A DNA stretch of 64,000 nucleotides from Aquila chrysaetos chrysaetos. Taxonomy: Eukaryota; Chordata; Aves; Accipitriformes; Accipitridae. The stretch covers positions 12,397,851 through 12,461,850 of the forward strand of contig NC_044030.1 in assembly GCF_900496995.4 (NCBI RefSeq), in the 5' to 3' direction. A model generated the notes under the pieces. It was given only the letters and a program-made list of their open reading frames with translations, had not been told where the DNA came from and did no database searches. Positions 1 through 13,425 of this stretch are shown here, piece by piece. Position numbers and translations under genes: made by a program. Each line of letters opens with the position of its first letter. Position 1 is the stretch's first letter.

Positions 1-1487
1 GAAAACAGTAAATAAAATAGGTGGCACAGAGTCCCCAAGACCTCCACTTGTTACAAGCCTCCAGGAAGATCATAAAGTTTTAACCACTGAAATTCAAGCT
101 CCAAAATCTTACCAGTTTTACACCTATCTAGTTGCCAACCCACCTAAACCTTCATATCCCAAAGCCATTACAAAGATTCTGTGGGAAACCACATGAAGAG
201 TTATGCTCAACTCCATGTAGATGACATCACTCTTCTCATCCACAGACCTATTAATTTCAAAGATAGTCTCTTCCTCTACAATTTACCCTTGGTAAATCAA
301 TGCTAGCTACTTCCAATCACCTTTGTTTAATTTGCACAGAAATGACTTCAAAGACAACTCACACAACAATTTACCCCGGGACTACAGTGAGGCTCCCCAT
401 GGAATCCTTAATGTGCTCACTTCTAGTAGCGGCAAAACTTGCTTTTCACCAGTCATCAGGAACTTTCCTGATCTGCCAAAAATATTAGACAGTGGCCTCA
501 CCATGAAGGCAGACAATTCTCTCAATACCCTCAGACCCTTGGACCTGAAACAGTTGAGATTTCTCAAGAGATTCCAGACCCAATCCTCTCCTACTCCCAG
601 CAGCTCTTCTCCTCTTTGCACCCTCTTCCTATGTAAAAGGAGCTCAGGAGACCCTGACAGTGAAGACTGAGGCAATAAAAGCACTGGGCACCACACTGCC
701 TTGTCCATCGGCTGTCAGCAAATCATCCATCCCATTCAGCAGCAAGCCCACAATCTCCTTTTTTTATTCTGGTGCTGCTACATTATTGGTACAAACCCAT
801 CTTGTTGCCCTCCACATCCTTCACCAACTGCAGCTGAGCTCTAACTTTTCTAACACCATCCCTTTATTCACTGGCAATGCTTCTCCTTTATGTCTTGTCC
901 TCACTTCCATCTCCCATACACCTCTTTTTTGCCCTGGAACTCAGTCATGAGTTCCCTGTGCAACCAAGCCTGATATGACTATTCATCTTCCTAAGTGCTA
1001 GAAGAGCTCCACACATCTGAGCTGCTCTTCCAGACAAAGGACAGACTGTTCTTACCTCTCTTACCAAGAAGGCCTGCATACCTCCATCACTGGACAGCAG
1101 TCACATGAGCAGTCCCACCACATCTCAGTTCCTCCAGCAGTCCCACAGCTCTGACCTACACAAAGACCTCTACCTCCCACTGCTTGTCACCTGGGCTGCA
1201 CACACTCAAAGCGGGCTTTCTTTTGGCCTGTTTTATCCTTCCTGAGGGCTCTCTCATTCCTATAACGCTGCCCACAATTAAAGCCCCAACCTCTATTCTC
1301 CTCACTTAACTGCAAGCTATTACTATTGCACACACCCACCCACCATACATTTAAAGTCCTTTTCCCAGGTTGGCAAACCCTTTGACAAAGATGCTCTTGC
1401 CTTAGCCAGCTGTCCCACATCTCTCTCTCAGTCCTCATTCCTCAAAGAGGGACACACTGTCATAGGAGGCAAAACGCTGTACGCAAC

Positions 1488-2076
1488 TGTCCTGGTTTCA
1501 GCTGGGATAGAGTTGATTATCTTCCTAGTAGCTGGTACAGTGCTATGTTTTGAGTTCAGTATGAGAAGAATGTTGGTAACACTGATGTTTTCAGTTGTTG
1601 CCAAGTAATGTTTAGTCTCAAGTCAAGGATTTTTCAACTTCTCATGCCCAGCCAGCAAGAAAGCTGGAGGGGCACAAGAAGTTGGCACAGGACACAGCCA
1701 GGGCAGCTGACCCAAAGTGGCCAAAGGGGTATTCCATACCATGTGATCTCATGCCCAGTATATAAACTGGGGGGAGTGGGGGGGGGGGGATCACTGCTCG
1801 GGGACTAACCAGGCATCGATCAGCAGGTGATGAGCAATTGCATTGTGCATCACTTGTATATTCCAATGCTTTTATTATCACTATTGTCATTTTATTAGTG
1901 TTATCATTATCATTATTAGCTGCTTCTTTTCTGTTCTATTAAACCATTCTCATCTCAACCCACGAGTTTTACTCCTTTTTCCGATTTTCTCCCCCATCCC
2001 ACTGGGAGGCAGGGAGGGGCGTGGGGAGTGAGCAGCTGCATGGTGCTTAGTTGCTGGCTGGGGTTAAACCACAACA
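1488..2076 (+). mobile_element. Solo LTR of an avian endogenous retrovirus (ERVL-like), copy 1
   Basis: The element begins TGTCCTGGTTTCAGCTGGG and ends ACCACAACA, so it has TG...CA termini. It is flanked by a perfect 5-bp duplication, GCAAC, at 1483-1487 and 2077-2081. A TATA box (TATATAAA) is at 1759-1766 and an ATTAAA polyadenylation-type signal at 1938-1943, which gives plus orientation. It is 589 bp with no internal retroviral genes, so it is a solo LTR left by LTR-LTR recombination. The 5-bp duplication fits ERVL-type integration. It sits inside the minus-strand CR1 and is therefore younger than that element. Close relatives are at 31535-32114 and 43620-44208. Confidence 0.93.
1759..1766 (+). 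promoter_or_regulatory. LTR TATA box, copy 1
   Basis: TATATAAA in the context AGTATATAAACTGGGG. It lies about 270 bp inside the LTR and about 170 bp before the ATTAAA signal, the usual U3/R spacing. The same box is intact at 31805-31812 in copy 2 and mutated in copy 3. Confidence 0.6.
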
Positions 2077-2400
2077 GCAACACTAGCCAAAAAGCCATTT
2101 AACTGTCAAATAGTGTTTATGTTTACTTCCACCAAAACTCTTATCCTTCAACCGCAGGATTAAGACGACCTCCTCCAGAGCTCCCAAGTCCTTTGCTTCC
2201 ACTCCTAGAGCTCTGTAGCTCACTTGATTTAGTTCAGTCTTCCCTTGGCTGCCACTGTTGCCCACAGGGATAAGCAGCAAATAGTGGACAACTGTCCGGG
2301 GGCTAGAGAAGCCCCACCAAGCCCTCTAGAGCATCCCAAATCACAGACATCTGACAGCGACAACCCTCCCACAACAGCATGCCTGTAAGGCAGATGCCCC

Positions 2401-3494
2401 TGTGTTTCACTAAAGTCAACCTCTAACCACTACCATGAGCACCTACTTCTATACACTCGTGGTCATTACTGCTTTGCACTGACACTGTAGATTCAGATCA
2501 TTGTTCATTCATTCACTATCCTGTGTCCTGTTATTCAGTATCCGTAGCAGTGGAGACTGACCATCAGGTTATCACCGGCTAAAAAGCAAAGACAATTGAG
2601 TAGGAAAGTTTTAATACCCAGTCACTCGCTAAGGGGGACTGACCCACAAACTGAAGTTGCAATTACTGTGCATCTACATGTACCACCTAATGCCAACATC
2701 AATATCTTAACTCTTTCACTGCTCAAAAGAAGGGACAAAGACCTAGCAGAAAGAGGCAATTTAAGGTCTGTCACTGCTGGGGAAGGATGACTGCGTATCT
2801 TTAATCATGGCATTGAACACAAGACATTAACAACAGTTGCCTAGACCACAGAGAGGTGGTAGGACCAACTTCAACAGCTGATTTCTTTGTTTAGCAAACA
2901 AAGGAACAATGGAGAAAGTCATATGCCAGGGAACTATTCCCTACCTAAAAATTAAGAAAACCTCCAACATCTGACTCTCTCTTGGGAAGGACAGTATCTG
3001 TGGCTCTCAGGAACACCTGTTCTGACAGGAATACCTGTTCCACAAACATTTAAAAACTTCATCAAATGCCAGTGTGAATGAAGACAAAAATCTGTTGTCA
3101 GGTCAGGTACTCATACAGAAATGCATCTAGCAGCTGTCCTGCCTGGGGACCTACAATACTTACACAGAGCAACCATCTCTTCCGACAAGCACAACTTGGA
3201 GTACAGAAGAAAACACAAAGCCTTTCACTAATAATACCCTGGATGAACATTCCTGTGCCACTTTAAAGCCTGCTTATTCCTTGTTAACTAGGTGACAAGA
3301 GTTTGGAGAAGCCACATCTCACAGGCACACAGACATTAGAGCAGACATACCTAAATCCAGAAGCCTTTTAAACACACAGCACAGCCATCTTCACCCTTGC
3401 GCATCATTCTGTTTAGCCAACTGTCTGGCCACCAGTACGCTGCCTGTTTTTCAGAGATTCATTGCCCTCTGACACAGACTAAGCCACCGACCAG
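2401..3494. other. Unannotated sequence between CR1 and the older LTR
   Basis: About 1.1 kb of unremarkable sequence. Short open frames (up to about 64 codons) have no recognisable content. No exon flanked by good splice signals and no RNA gene was seen. The left few hundred bases might still be unrecognised CR1 5' sequence. Confidence 0.5.
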
Positions 3495-4286
3495 TGACCT
3501 GCCTGGTGGGCTTGCCAAACACCCACCCAGCCTCCAGCAGGACAGGGGAAGAAAACAGGATGAGAAAGCTCATGGGTCAATAAAAAAGACAAGGAAATCA
3601 CTTGCCAATCAGCATCACAGGCAAAATGGACTCGACTTGAAGAAAATTAATTTAGTGTACTGCCAATTAAAATGGATTTAGCTAGTAAGAAAAAAAAAAT
3701 TTTGAAACACCTTCCCCTCACCTCCACCCCCACCTTCCCTAGCTCAATTTCAATCCTTCATTCCAAACTCCTCTGCCTCCTCCCCACCAACCCCCAGTGG
3801 GGCAAGGAAGACAGAGGTTTACGGACACACTTTTCCCCTGCTCCAGCACAGGCCCTCCACAGCCAGCAGCTCCTTCAGGAAACATCCACCTGCTATGGCA
3901 CGGGGTCCTCCACGGGCTGCCATGCATGTGTCTGCTCCAGCACAGTCCTCTCCATGGGCTGCAGGGAAAGGCCTGCTCCACCATGGTCTCCTCCCCAGGC
4001 TGCAGGGCCATGCCTGCCCCAGGCCAGCGGCACCACCTCCTCCTCCCCTCCTGCAGCCTCTGTGCTCGCAGGGCTGCTTCCTCACACTTTCCCCTCATTC
4101 TTCTCCAGCTGGCATTACTTTGTCCTTTCTTAAGTAGGTTTTCATGGGGGCAGGCTTGGCTGGGTCCTGCAGAGGTGAGGCTGTTGCAGATCTGGTTGGA
4201 ACCAGCCGTGTCTGGTAAGGGCAGCCCCGGACCTCCTCCCAGACAGATCGCCCCGCCACAGATCCACACCTTGGACACCCACAGCA
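3495..4286 (-). mobile_element. Older, diverged LTR of the second avian type, minus strand
   Basis: The segment resembles, in reverse complement, the LTR type also seen at 49540-50180 and 50770-51181. Shared landmarks in order are a GGACAGGGGA block (about 3540), the stretch with CACAGGCAAAATGG and a TTAATTTA-rich piece (about 3615-3660), a CT-rich block with CTCCTCCCCACC, then repeated CTGCTCCAGCA.../GGGCTGC modules (about 3838-4010). The right end (about 4250-4286) resembles the reverse complement of the LTR start. It is clearly more diverged than the other copies. Both ends are approximate and no target-site duplication was identified. Apparent open frames here (for example 3672-4133) are shadows of this low-stop, GC-rich repeat. 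Confidence 0.6.
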
Positions 4287-6518
4287 GCGAGCTACCGCTT
4301 TGCAGAGGGAAAGTCAGGGAGCCATCTCTTGCCCAAGTCCCGACACAGACCAGCATGACCTGACGAGGAAGATCCTAGGTGGAAAAGAGGAGGGAGCCCG
4401 CCTCAAAGTCTTACTTCAAGTTCCCATGGTCGCTGCTTTCCTGGTGAAATCCAGTGAGTTCAGGAGAACCGCAGCAATTTATGAAAAGTGCCAAGATGTC
4501 AGACAAAGCTCCTATTTCTCCTCCCCTTACTCTTCCCCCACTACAGAGGGAGAGGAGTAAGGGGAGGAAAAAAACTACTTTTAGAAATCCCTGTAGAAGA
4601 ATAAGCAAGGAAGCAGCCTGCTTCAAACTATCTATGCAGGGAGATTGGCATAGGGGTCCCTCTGCTATGGGAATAGCTCCTCACTATTTAGTCCCACCTA
4701 GTTTTGTGCTACTTACAAAGCAACCCTCTTTGAAAAACAGCTAGCAGCAGCAGAAAAGGCTTAGGCTCTCAGCAAAGGTTGCCTGGTACAGAGGAGCCAC
4801 CTGTGGGAAACTGCTCCTCAGGGAACACTTTTCTTGACCCAGAAGCTAAAAGCCTGGTCTGACACTTTTTTTTTTGTTCAAGAAGGTGTGGAAAATGACT
4901 CTTCAAGTTGAGATACAGTGCGTAACTTCCCCAGCCACACTTAAGTTCTACAAAAAAATTACCAACTAGGAGAAAGAAAAAAAAAAAGTCTCCAATGTTT
5001 GCCCATCATCTTCAAGCCAAAGCAGGGCAGAGCCTCTGTAATGAGTAGACTGTCAAGTAGCATAAGCCTTCAAGCAAACTTTTTTTAAATGTTTAACATG
5101 ACAGCATTATGATGCCACCGAAGTTTTGATTTGGAGATAGCCACTGACTTAAGATCGTAGTTCCTTAAGCATGCAAGTAGGCTCATCATCTTCCTCAGGT
5201 CAGGAAAGAAAAAACAGAACTGACATGTACCAGAAGGAAGGGCACACCTGGAAGCTAAGGACTCATGAGCTGTACCCACCGCCTGATGAATTTTCAAGAA
5301 GCACTACAAGTTACATGGAGTCAGGCATACCTTAACAGATGTCCCAAGAGACTGATCAGCTTTACAAGTTCTCAAATTTGGGTCATAGACACTGCTCAAA
5401 CTATTAATCTTTCATTCAAATACGAAAGGCATCTTCACCTCTTTGCTATACCCACAGTACTTCAAAATAAAGTTATGTTTCAAGAAATTGATGCTCCTAT
5501 TCCCATTTAATCCTGTTGTACAACTTCCGTATTTTTCCACCAAGGATCAAATAACCCTTCAGTCCATACACATTACACATGACAAACACCCACCATCCAA
5601 ATTCAAGTGTTCAAAGCTGCCCAGGTAGTATTAGATGTTGTCTACATCTTGCTGTACCTGAGTGTACCATTTCATATTCATTTATGTAGGTCAATGGAAA
5701 GTCCTGCATACATGTACTGCATTTGATGGGAATTTACTCATAGTTACCTTAATTTGCATTAAACATATGATTAAAACCGCATGCCTACAGCTCTTCCTAA
5801 TAGCCTAACAGTCAGATTTTTCAGATGTATACAGATAAAAGCAGCACAGCCTTCTTAGGTAAGCAAGTCAAGAAAAGATACATAAATCAGTTTTTAAAAG
5901 GGCAAGTCAACCCAATTTAACAAACAGGAGGACAGTTACAATTAGATGGTCATTAATCTTCAGTACTAGAATATCTGAGGAAGTACTAGGAACAGCCACT
6001 AAAATTAGGTCCCTGATCTTGGGCACTCAGACAGTACATAGCAAGATTATGTAAGATTGATATGCAGAAGTGTAAGTTAAATTAACTGTGCCATATCAGA
6101 TTTAAGACCAAAAAGGAAACTGTTCCTACAGAAACTATCAACTCATTTTCTGTTCTCATGCATTGCTTCGAACAGGAAACCTGGCACATTTGATTATTCT
6201 ATGCAATACACACCAAAAGACAGGCAATTTGACTTAGCATTTCTTCAGGAACATTGACGTCCCTTGCTTCAAAACACTTAAACACATTTCAAAACAGGTA
6301 ATCCTTACTCCACCTGGTTACACACATGCAGTATTTGTAAAGATCAAAAAAGCCCATATCCACAAGAGAAAAACAGGTTGCACTTTGCCACAGAAGTCTG
6401 CAGTATCTACTCCTTTTGCAACAGCTACTTCTGAAAGACTAGATTATCAAACCCAAAAATTTATAACAAAATCTACACTTCTCTTAACATTACCTAACTT
6501 CCCCAGACGGACCCTTTA
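4287..6518. other. Non-coding sequence, nothing recognised
   Basis: About 2.2 kb, AT-rich towards the right, with short A and T runs. Open frames stay below about 100 codons and show no domain-like content. No splice-flanked exon or RNA gene could be supported. Confidence 0.5.
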
Positions 6519-6627
6519 TCACAGATGCACAGAATGGCTTGGGTTGGAAGCAACCTGTAAGTATCACCTAGTTCCAATGCCCCTATCACCGGCAGGGGCA
6601 TCATCCACTAGATTAAGTTGCTCAGAC
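6519..6627 (-). mobile_element. CR1 3'-end fragment, minus strand
   Basis: The plus strand reads ATCACAGATGCACAGAATGG, then TGGGTTGGAAG, then ATCACCTAGTTCCAATGCCC, then GCAGGGGCATC.TCCACTAGA and GTTGCTCAG. This is the reverse complement of the well-known 3' terminal region of avian CR1, ending in a degenerate form of the short terminal repeat. CR1 copies are commonly 5'-truncated, and only about 110 bp remain here. Confidence 0.85.
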
Positions 6628-9600
6628 CTTTGTATGTGTAGTCTGTGTTATACCACTTGATGTGGAAGCAGTCACCACCTCATACACACCGAGTTATGCA
6701 AGAAGCCTTCCACACACAAAAAGTTAACACTACAGCCCAGTTATAATTTCAGCAGTGAAGATCTTCAACCACCAGAGCTATATCCAAAAAAAAGCCTTGG
6801 TCTCCATCAGGATGGCTAGTCTTATATACTTCAGCTGCACTGGTTCAGAGGAATTTCACTACAAGAACCACTCTCCTTATAAAAATAGCCTTTATCAAAA
6901 GACAAGCATGACTTCATTTAATTTTCTTTCAGTTTGCTCAACTGTTACAGAAAAAAAAACTAGCTACTCGGTTCATTAATGAGGCTGTAATTCTCATCTT
7001 GCCTACCAACATCTCAACCATGGATGCAGTCCAAGGCAAGTGTTATTGCTATGCCAAGTTTCACAGTTTAGCTATCTGAATGCAAAAGCAGCTTCTAAAG
7101 TCTCCTCACTTTATGCAGTTCACTTTGTCATCAATTTTCCGGTTACCTTCAGAATGGGTGCTCTGGCCAGATTAACAGTAGTAGTTTTAGGTCAGGAACT
7201 AAATTTTCAGTTATAGCTCAAGGTGTAAGCACATCAAAGTGAAAAAGTTAAACTCATTAATAAACTGATTTCTTCACCACTGCATGCATGCAGTACATGC
7301 ATAGTTTGTTACAAGAAGCATATGGTGTTTTAGAGTTATGACTTCAGTTGTCCCTCTTTTGGAAACAAAGCAGTTTCTAATGCATATTTGGGTAGAAAGG
7401 AACCACAGCAGGAAGTCTGACAAGATGTCTAAGTATGTTACTAGAGATAAAAATAATATCCTTAATTACAATTATAGCAGGTATTAGGATTTTAGTATTT
7501 AAATTTAAAAGATTTAAAAGCCCTTCTTAAATCAACTGTGATATGCGAGCAATAGTGTTCACCCCTTTAACTAGTTACATTTGCTGGTTCAAGACTGGAG
7601 ATGAACAGTAGATACAGAAAAAGTAAATAAATACCAAGATCTTGCTCTACCTTTAAACTGCTTTGATGCATATGAAATTTAATGCTAATGGATGAATTAA
7701 AACAGAAGTCACAGCCTTAGTTTTTTGGCATTTCAAGAGGATGAACAAAATGGACAGCACAAAACAAGTACTCCATTACAAAAATAAAATGGGAACACAG
7801 TGAAGGCATGTACACTGCTAGCATTCTTGCAATATATTACCAATTTTGGTGCAATGGCTATGCATGTATATGCTCAAAGCAAATTCAGAAGTCCAAATAC
7901 GCTCTAACAATCTTTTCCTCTGCCGTTGCAGCCACAGTACCTATTCCCTCCTGAACCCAGCTTCCTCAGCAGAGACACCCTTTACTAGACCAGAGCTCCA
8001 AGGGACCTTCTCCTCCTCCCTACCATGCATGCACTTCTCACGGGGTCACCTGGAGCAGTGTTGCAGGAACCTTAACTATTTCTGTAGGGAAACAAGTGCA
8101 TTTGTGCCCCACTGGCTCCATGAGCTATTGTAAGATTTTGGCCATTCAGCATACTTTTCTCCAAAGGTGCTGCTTAAGTCCAGGTATTGTCATTTTTGCA
8201 GCATGTACGGGAGAAGACAGTAACTTCAAGAATGTATTCACAGATACCCTGAAAATAGCAAAGCTAATCACAGATAAGAAGCAGAGGAATGCTCTGGTTT
8301 GCTACTTAAGCTAAAAATAACATGCCACAAATATTTTTAAAACATAAAGTGCCAAGCTCACAAGGCCAAGTATACACACTAGGTAGACAAACCCTTGCCC
8401 TTTTTCTGGTGTTTAGCTATTTGATTTCTCACTTTCTATATCCATTGCAGCAAGCCTAAAACAGGGAACTCCATTTCTTGAAGGCACTTTATAGTTCTGT
8501 TATTAACAACGGATAAAACCATGAAATCCTTAGCTGATTTTATCTACATTAAGGTATATTAACAGTAAGCTTCTCATGTCATTACATAGAAACAGAACCC
8601 TGCAGTCCCCTGCACACAAAGGTTGACTGTCCAAATCTCAGTATACAGAGAGACAGAGCTCTAGATTCAAGACTCTGAAAAACACACATTACACTGAAAA
8701 GCCACAGGGAAGCTGACTCAAAGTACTCCTTCTGACCATAATTATACTTCTGAAAAAGTATGTAAGAAGGATAGTATTCAAAAATATTATCAGAAGGGTA
8801 AGAAGAAGAGACACTACTGCTAGAGAAGTTGAATTTACATTATTTTTCCCTTTCCATAGCTGAATCTCCTTCTCTCAACCCTTATCACTTAAGGTGACTA
8901 AGGCATTTATCAACAAATATTTAATTTAATTTCCCAGAATTCCACTCCGTTCATCCATTCTGTAAAACAAATCCTACTAATTTCACTTCTATCATTAAGA
9001 TTTAAAGTATCGAAGAACATCAGTATTCCAGCAATCATCCAACTGCAGTTTCATTCCACAAAAATACATAAAGTTTATTCAGTTAAATCTGAATAAGTAC
9101 TTGGTTAAACAAACTCACCCTGAGGAGTCTGAAAGCAAATGCAGCTAGCACAGACCTACAGAAAGGCTGCTCAACACATCACAGGGAATATTCCAGAACA
9201 CCTTGAACAGCCTCTCCTACCTGCGTGGACTGTTTTACAAAGCATTTGAATGTTTAAGTTCTCCCTACTTCACCAGTATTCAGGTATTAAGTATTCAAAA
9301 AACTGCACATACACACTTTACACTACATTCTACCAATTCAGTGACTGTCTCATATATAACGTTTTCTAAATCTACTCCACACTCAGCTGAAGACCAGAGA
9401 AAGTGTCTGGAGTCCTTAAGACCATCCTACAGTGTCCTCAGCACTTCAGTATTTTCTAGCTTCCAAGTCATTTGATCAACTGTTCCATGTTTACTGGGAT
9501 ATACCTGTTTTCTTGCTAAACACAGCAAACCAAGATACTCATTCTTGCAACATCTTACAGCCTTGTTTGGTCTAAGCATCTGTTCGCGCAGTTTCTCAGC

Positions 9601-12600
9601 AGCAGCAGCACCATCTGAGTCACCAGCAATGCCAGGACTTTATGAGGGAATGGAGGATTAGTTATCACAAGTGTTTTATCAAGTGAAGCCTAGGACTGCC
9701 TAGAATGATCCTCATTCTGATCCTAAGCTGCTGCACTCACAATAGTGAAGCATTGCTAAAACATTTAAACACCTAACACTTATCCCAACTTTCTATTAGG
9801 AAACTAGATCTTCTTCCAAACCCACATTATGTCCAGGCTTACTATGACTACCAGAACAAACGAAAACCCCTGTTGCTTAAGTACTGGAGTACCATGAGGA
9901 ACAGTGGCTCAAGCAGAATAGAAAACAGCATGACACTAGTTTAAGCTCTATCTGGAAAGCTTCAGCTTGTTCCCAGTTTGCATTTGTGCATGTTCCCAGT
10001 TTGCATTTTTCAAATGTATGCAAGTAAGACCTTCCCATTACAATTTCTGTCATATAATTACTGCTCCTAAAACTCCAGGTATTTTGCCAGCAAAGTCAGA
10101 TTTAGATTATGAGCTATTTCAAAAAGTTGATGTAGGTTGAGAATTTTTAAATAAGTTTGAGAAAGCACGCTTTTTCTAAGATTTCTGCCACAAGATTTTT
10201 GTAGCTAGTTCACTTAGTTTTAAAGCTGAAAAACTGCACTCCCTACAAAAACACTGACTACTAAAGCCAAGTGTTTCACTGAGGTCATCTTTCCAAGATG
10301 CACTTTCTGCAGAGCTGTATGCCAAAAAGCCTCTGTGAAACAGCAAGCACTTCCACATACAGGGAAGACCAACAATTAGCTGCTCCCTAACCACAGCTTC
10401 TAGCAAATTTAGCATGATATTTAGTTGCTCAGTGGCAAAATATTAGGTGCTGGGAGTCCCTGCAAATCAACAGCAATGCCTACTGGGTAAAAGCAGCTTG
10501 TTCGATACTGGCAGTTTCTCTGAGCTTCACTGGGAATCAAACAAGGAGCCTGCCTCTCTGGGCTATTTTGCCACCAGAAACTCAGGATAACTTTAAATTT
10601 CAACAACAAGGATTAGGCAACAAAACATCTTGATCTGGCCCACCTGTTGTAGTAGCTAAAAGCTATGAATTCTAACTCTCTTGCACCAGCTTCTCCAGAA
10701 CTAATCCTTCTGGGTAAGTCCAATTAGGTAGATTTACACAGGCAACACATCAAAAAACATGTAGTGCCCTCCTTCAGAACTGGAACTACAGATGTCAAAA
10801 CCCAAAGCACCATCAGCTACTCCTGCTGGATAGTATTGTGATATTTCAATTGATTTGGGGACTGTCAGGAAAAGAAAGCTCTGTGCACAAAGGCAACATT
10901 CTCTCACTTTTAAAGTCTTAGCAACAGCTGGTAACATTCACTGCCCTCTGTAGATACGAGCATCTATTAGAAAAGCATTACAGCAAAAGCAAAGATGGCT
11001 TTAAAACAAGATTGAAATGTATATTCATCACAAGTTGAGCTTATCCATTAGCTAACAAACAGTTTTATTGCTTTGATGAGTATCAGTGGCAACAAATATA
11101 ACCAAAAGCCATTACCTTTTAAGACAGCAAGAGTTTTACCTATAAAAGCAGCATTTCAACATCACTGTTACTAGGAAAGAGCTTGCATTTGCATCCCTGT
11201 TCTATTTTTTACCTGCAAAGTCCACCTCTGCAATGGCATCAATTTAAGAAGCACAGGATGTATTCCTTGGGCTTTTAGAAGACTAGATCACAGGTCATCT
11301 ATTTCCTACTTAGTCCCCAAATAGAGTAAGCTTTGCTTAGCTTTATCCCCTCTGCTTCCCCCCCCCCCCCCCCCCCATTCCCGCCACACCCCACCCCCCG
11401 GACAAATCTACATTAGCATTACACGGGCTTTAATAGAATTCAGCCTGGGGCTTCACTGCAGTTTGAACATTGCCATCCAGAAGACTGGGAAATAACCTGA
11501 AAGCCTTTGTGTCTTTTTTTTTTAAAGCAAATATTCTAGATTTAGCAGCTGTTTAGAACAATTTCAACTCACCACACCTGGATCACCCAGCTCAGTCTCA
11601 AGTGTGGTAGTTCAATTTTTGAAGAGACAATAAATAAATCAGTGACAAGAAAAACCACACTGATAAAAGGATCTTCCCCTCTCACTGAAAAACAATGTTT
11701 AAAACGAATCCAGGGAGAAGAATGAAAATTGATGTTCACCTTACTATGGGAAAGTCACAATAAATTTACATGCAGAAATATTACACTAGTATGACTAAGG
11801 CAAAAATAGGAAGAGATTTATGCAAATATGAACATATTGAAGAGGTATCCATCGCAAGGACTAAAGCAATTAAAAAATCTCTACTGCATACAGAAAGGAT
11901 CAACCCCTCCACCAGAATAAAAATGCACTAAATTAAGACAGCTACTGCTGAGCAGAAATATCAGTTCAGGTACAGCCACAAGACATTTGAAAGGGGCATT
12001 AAAGATGCACTTTATCAGATTTTTAGTAAGTGTGATAAAATTCCTCACCAGTTTCAAGGTCATTTGTTTGTGTCTATAGTTGCAAATGCTCTCAACATAT
12101 CACAGCAAAAACTTCAAATACCTACATTTCTAAGTAATATCCCATTTTAAACAGTACGTAGAATTACCAATTCTGTATTTGCAAACAAAGTTATTTACGC
12201 ATAATAACTATATAACAGATTCAAAGTCCACTCTTAAAACTCACCCCCAATACATTTCTAGAAGGCCAGGGAAAAGAACAGTAAAACTGACTGTAATTTC
12301 AGGATTCAGAATCCATGGGATTAAAAGGAAAAACACAAAATTGAAGGTCTAATACCCTACTGTCCATCTCCTCAATGGAACAGGTTCCCACTTATTGGAA
12401 TAGCTTCTGGACTCCCTCGGGTTAATTTAAAATTGACCATCAAGGCAGAGATAAATAATAAAATCAAACGGCATGGAGTTTTATAGCACAAAAAAACCCA
12501 GGAACTTCTTACCCTTTCAAGAAAACGCACACACACGTTGTGAAATACTCATTGCTACTTTATCAAATATCACTTGTAAGAAAACCAGACGCTGAAGTCC

Positions 12601-12829
12601 TACGTAGCTACTAAACCTCATTACCAAAGTTGTCTTCCAAACACCACAAATATAGCAGCAATACATTTTAGTCTTACAGACTTCAATTAAATCAGCTGCA
12701 ATAAGCCCACTTTATTTAGTTTTTCTTGGGTATTGTTTTGCAGTGGTGGCTTTTTTTTCTTCTTCTTTTTTAAATAAAGATCAGTTTTACTATTCTAACA
12801 AATTACACCTGTATTCAAAGGCACGTATG
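6628..12829. other. AT-rich intron-like or intergenic block
   Basis: About 6.2 kb with no convincing coding exon. Visible items are a short direct duplication of TGTTCCCAGTTTGCATTT (first copy about 9969-9986, second about 9990-10008) and a long C run at 11358-11376. If a minus-strand gene starts in the CpG cluster to the right, this would be its first intron. Confidence 0.45.
11358..11376. repeat. Homopolymer C19 run
   Basis: Nineteen consecutive C followed by a C-rich stretch to about 11399. Slippage-prone and a possible i-motif or G-quadruplex sequence. The exact length may be a sequencing estimate. Confidence 0.9.
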
Positions 12830-13404
12830 TAGGGGATTACAGAGGCGAAAGGGATACCGTGCCGTCTCGCTGCTCGGATCTCATCATCAGCACTACGCAG
12901 ATGAAACAAAGCCGCCTCGCTCGCCACGCACACGACACAAGAACGAGGAGACTTTATTCTTCCAGGGCAGGACGAACTGTAAAGGCGGGCAAGACATATA
13001 CAGCCTAGGCAAAGCCCCCTGCGAAAAGGTGACGGCGTGACCCCCAGTCTGACCCAGGGCGGCTGCACCAAGTCGGTGTGAGGCCCCGCACCTCAAGCGC
13101 GAAGCGACCCCCGAAGGAAAACAAAATAGACGGCATACGAGCCGTACACCTGGCTGACCCCCCCAGCCGCCCCCCACCCCCTCCCCCCCGGAGGCTCCCT
13201 TCTCCGGCGCGGCGGGTCCCGGCCCCGGCCGGGCCGCCCCGCACGGCTGGACCCTCCGCAGGCACCTCCTCCCCCGCCCCCGGGACCGGACGGAACCGCC
13301 TCTTCGGCCCGGGGCTACCGCGCCTTCCTCCATCGGAAGGAGTGCTGCCACCGGCCACGGAGCCCCCCGTCCCGTCTCAAAGCCCCGCCGGTCGCCGGCC
13401 CTAC

Positions 13405-13425
13405 CTGCGGGCTCCGCTCCGCCAT
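13405..13425 (-). CDS. Candidate first coding exon, minus strand (peptide MAERSPQ, then splice donor)
   Basis: On the minus strand an ATG at 13425-13423 opens seven codons, MAERSPQ, followed directly by a good splice donor CAG|GTAGGG (GT at 13404-13403). The exon would end in phase 0. The context is a GC-rich island, and the start has G at +4 but C at -3, so the initiation context is only moderate. A short first coding exon in a CpG island is a common vertebrate arrangement. The rest of the gene would lie to the left, and no second exon was recognised there. I do not recognise the protein from seven residues. The alternative is a chance ATG near a donor, or a purely 5'UTR exon. Confidence 0.35.

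Larger units (their letters stand above)
1..2400 (-). mobile_element. Decayed CR1 LINE (ORF1 C-terminal part, ORF2 endonuclease and start of RT), minus strand, truncated by left edge
   Basis: Read on the minus strand from about 2400 leftwards, the segment follows the order of an avian CR1. Remnants of the ORF1 esterase-like domain lie around 2204-2290, including a YRALG block that is conserved in this ORF1. The ORF1 C-terminus (GKSIF..., ANL.KR.LN) is at about 1351-1402. The endonuclease hallmark E-M-W-W-D (usually ETWWD) is at 1112-1126. The linker and the FASVFT block lie around 640-690, a PDDW block around 440-460, and a V-I-Y reverse-transcriptase block around 204-227. Many frameshifts and stops, and an internal deletion between the endonuclease and the linker (about 960-1000), show that it is inactive. 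A solo LTR at 1488-2076 splits ORF1. The right boundary is approximate because the 5' end is poorly conserved. The family assignment rests on remembered CR1 structure, not on a search. Confidence 0.85.

Noticed and set aside
3672..4356. Overlapping 150-200 codon frames on both strands
   Set aside because: They lie in the older LTR, whose GC-rich modules keep several frames open at once.
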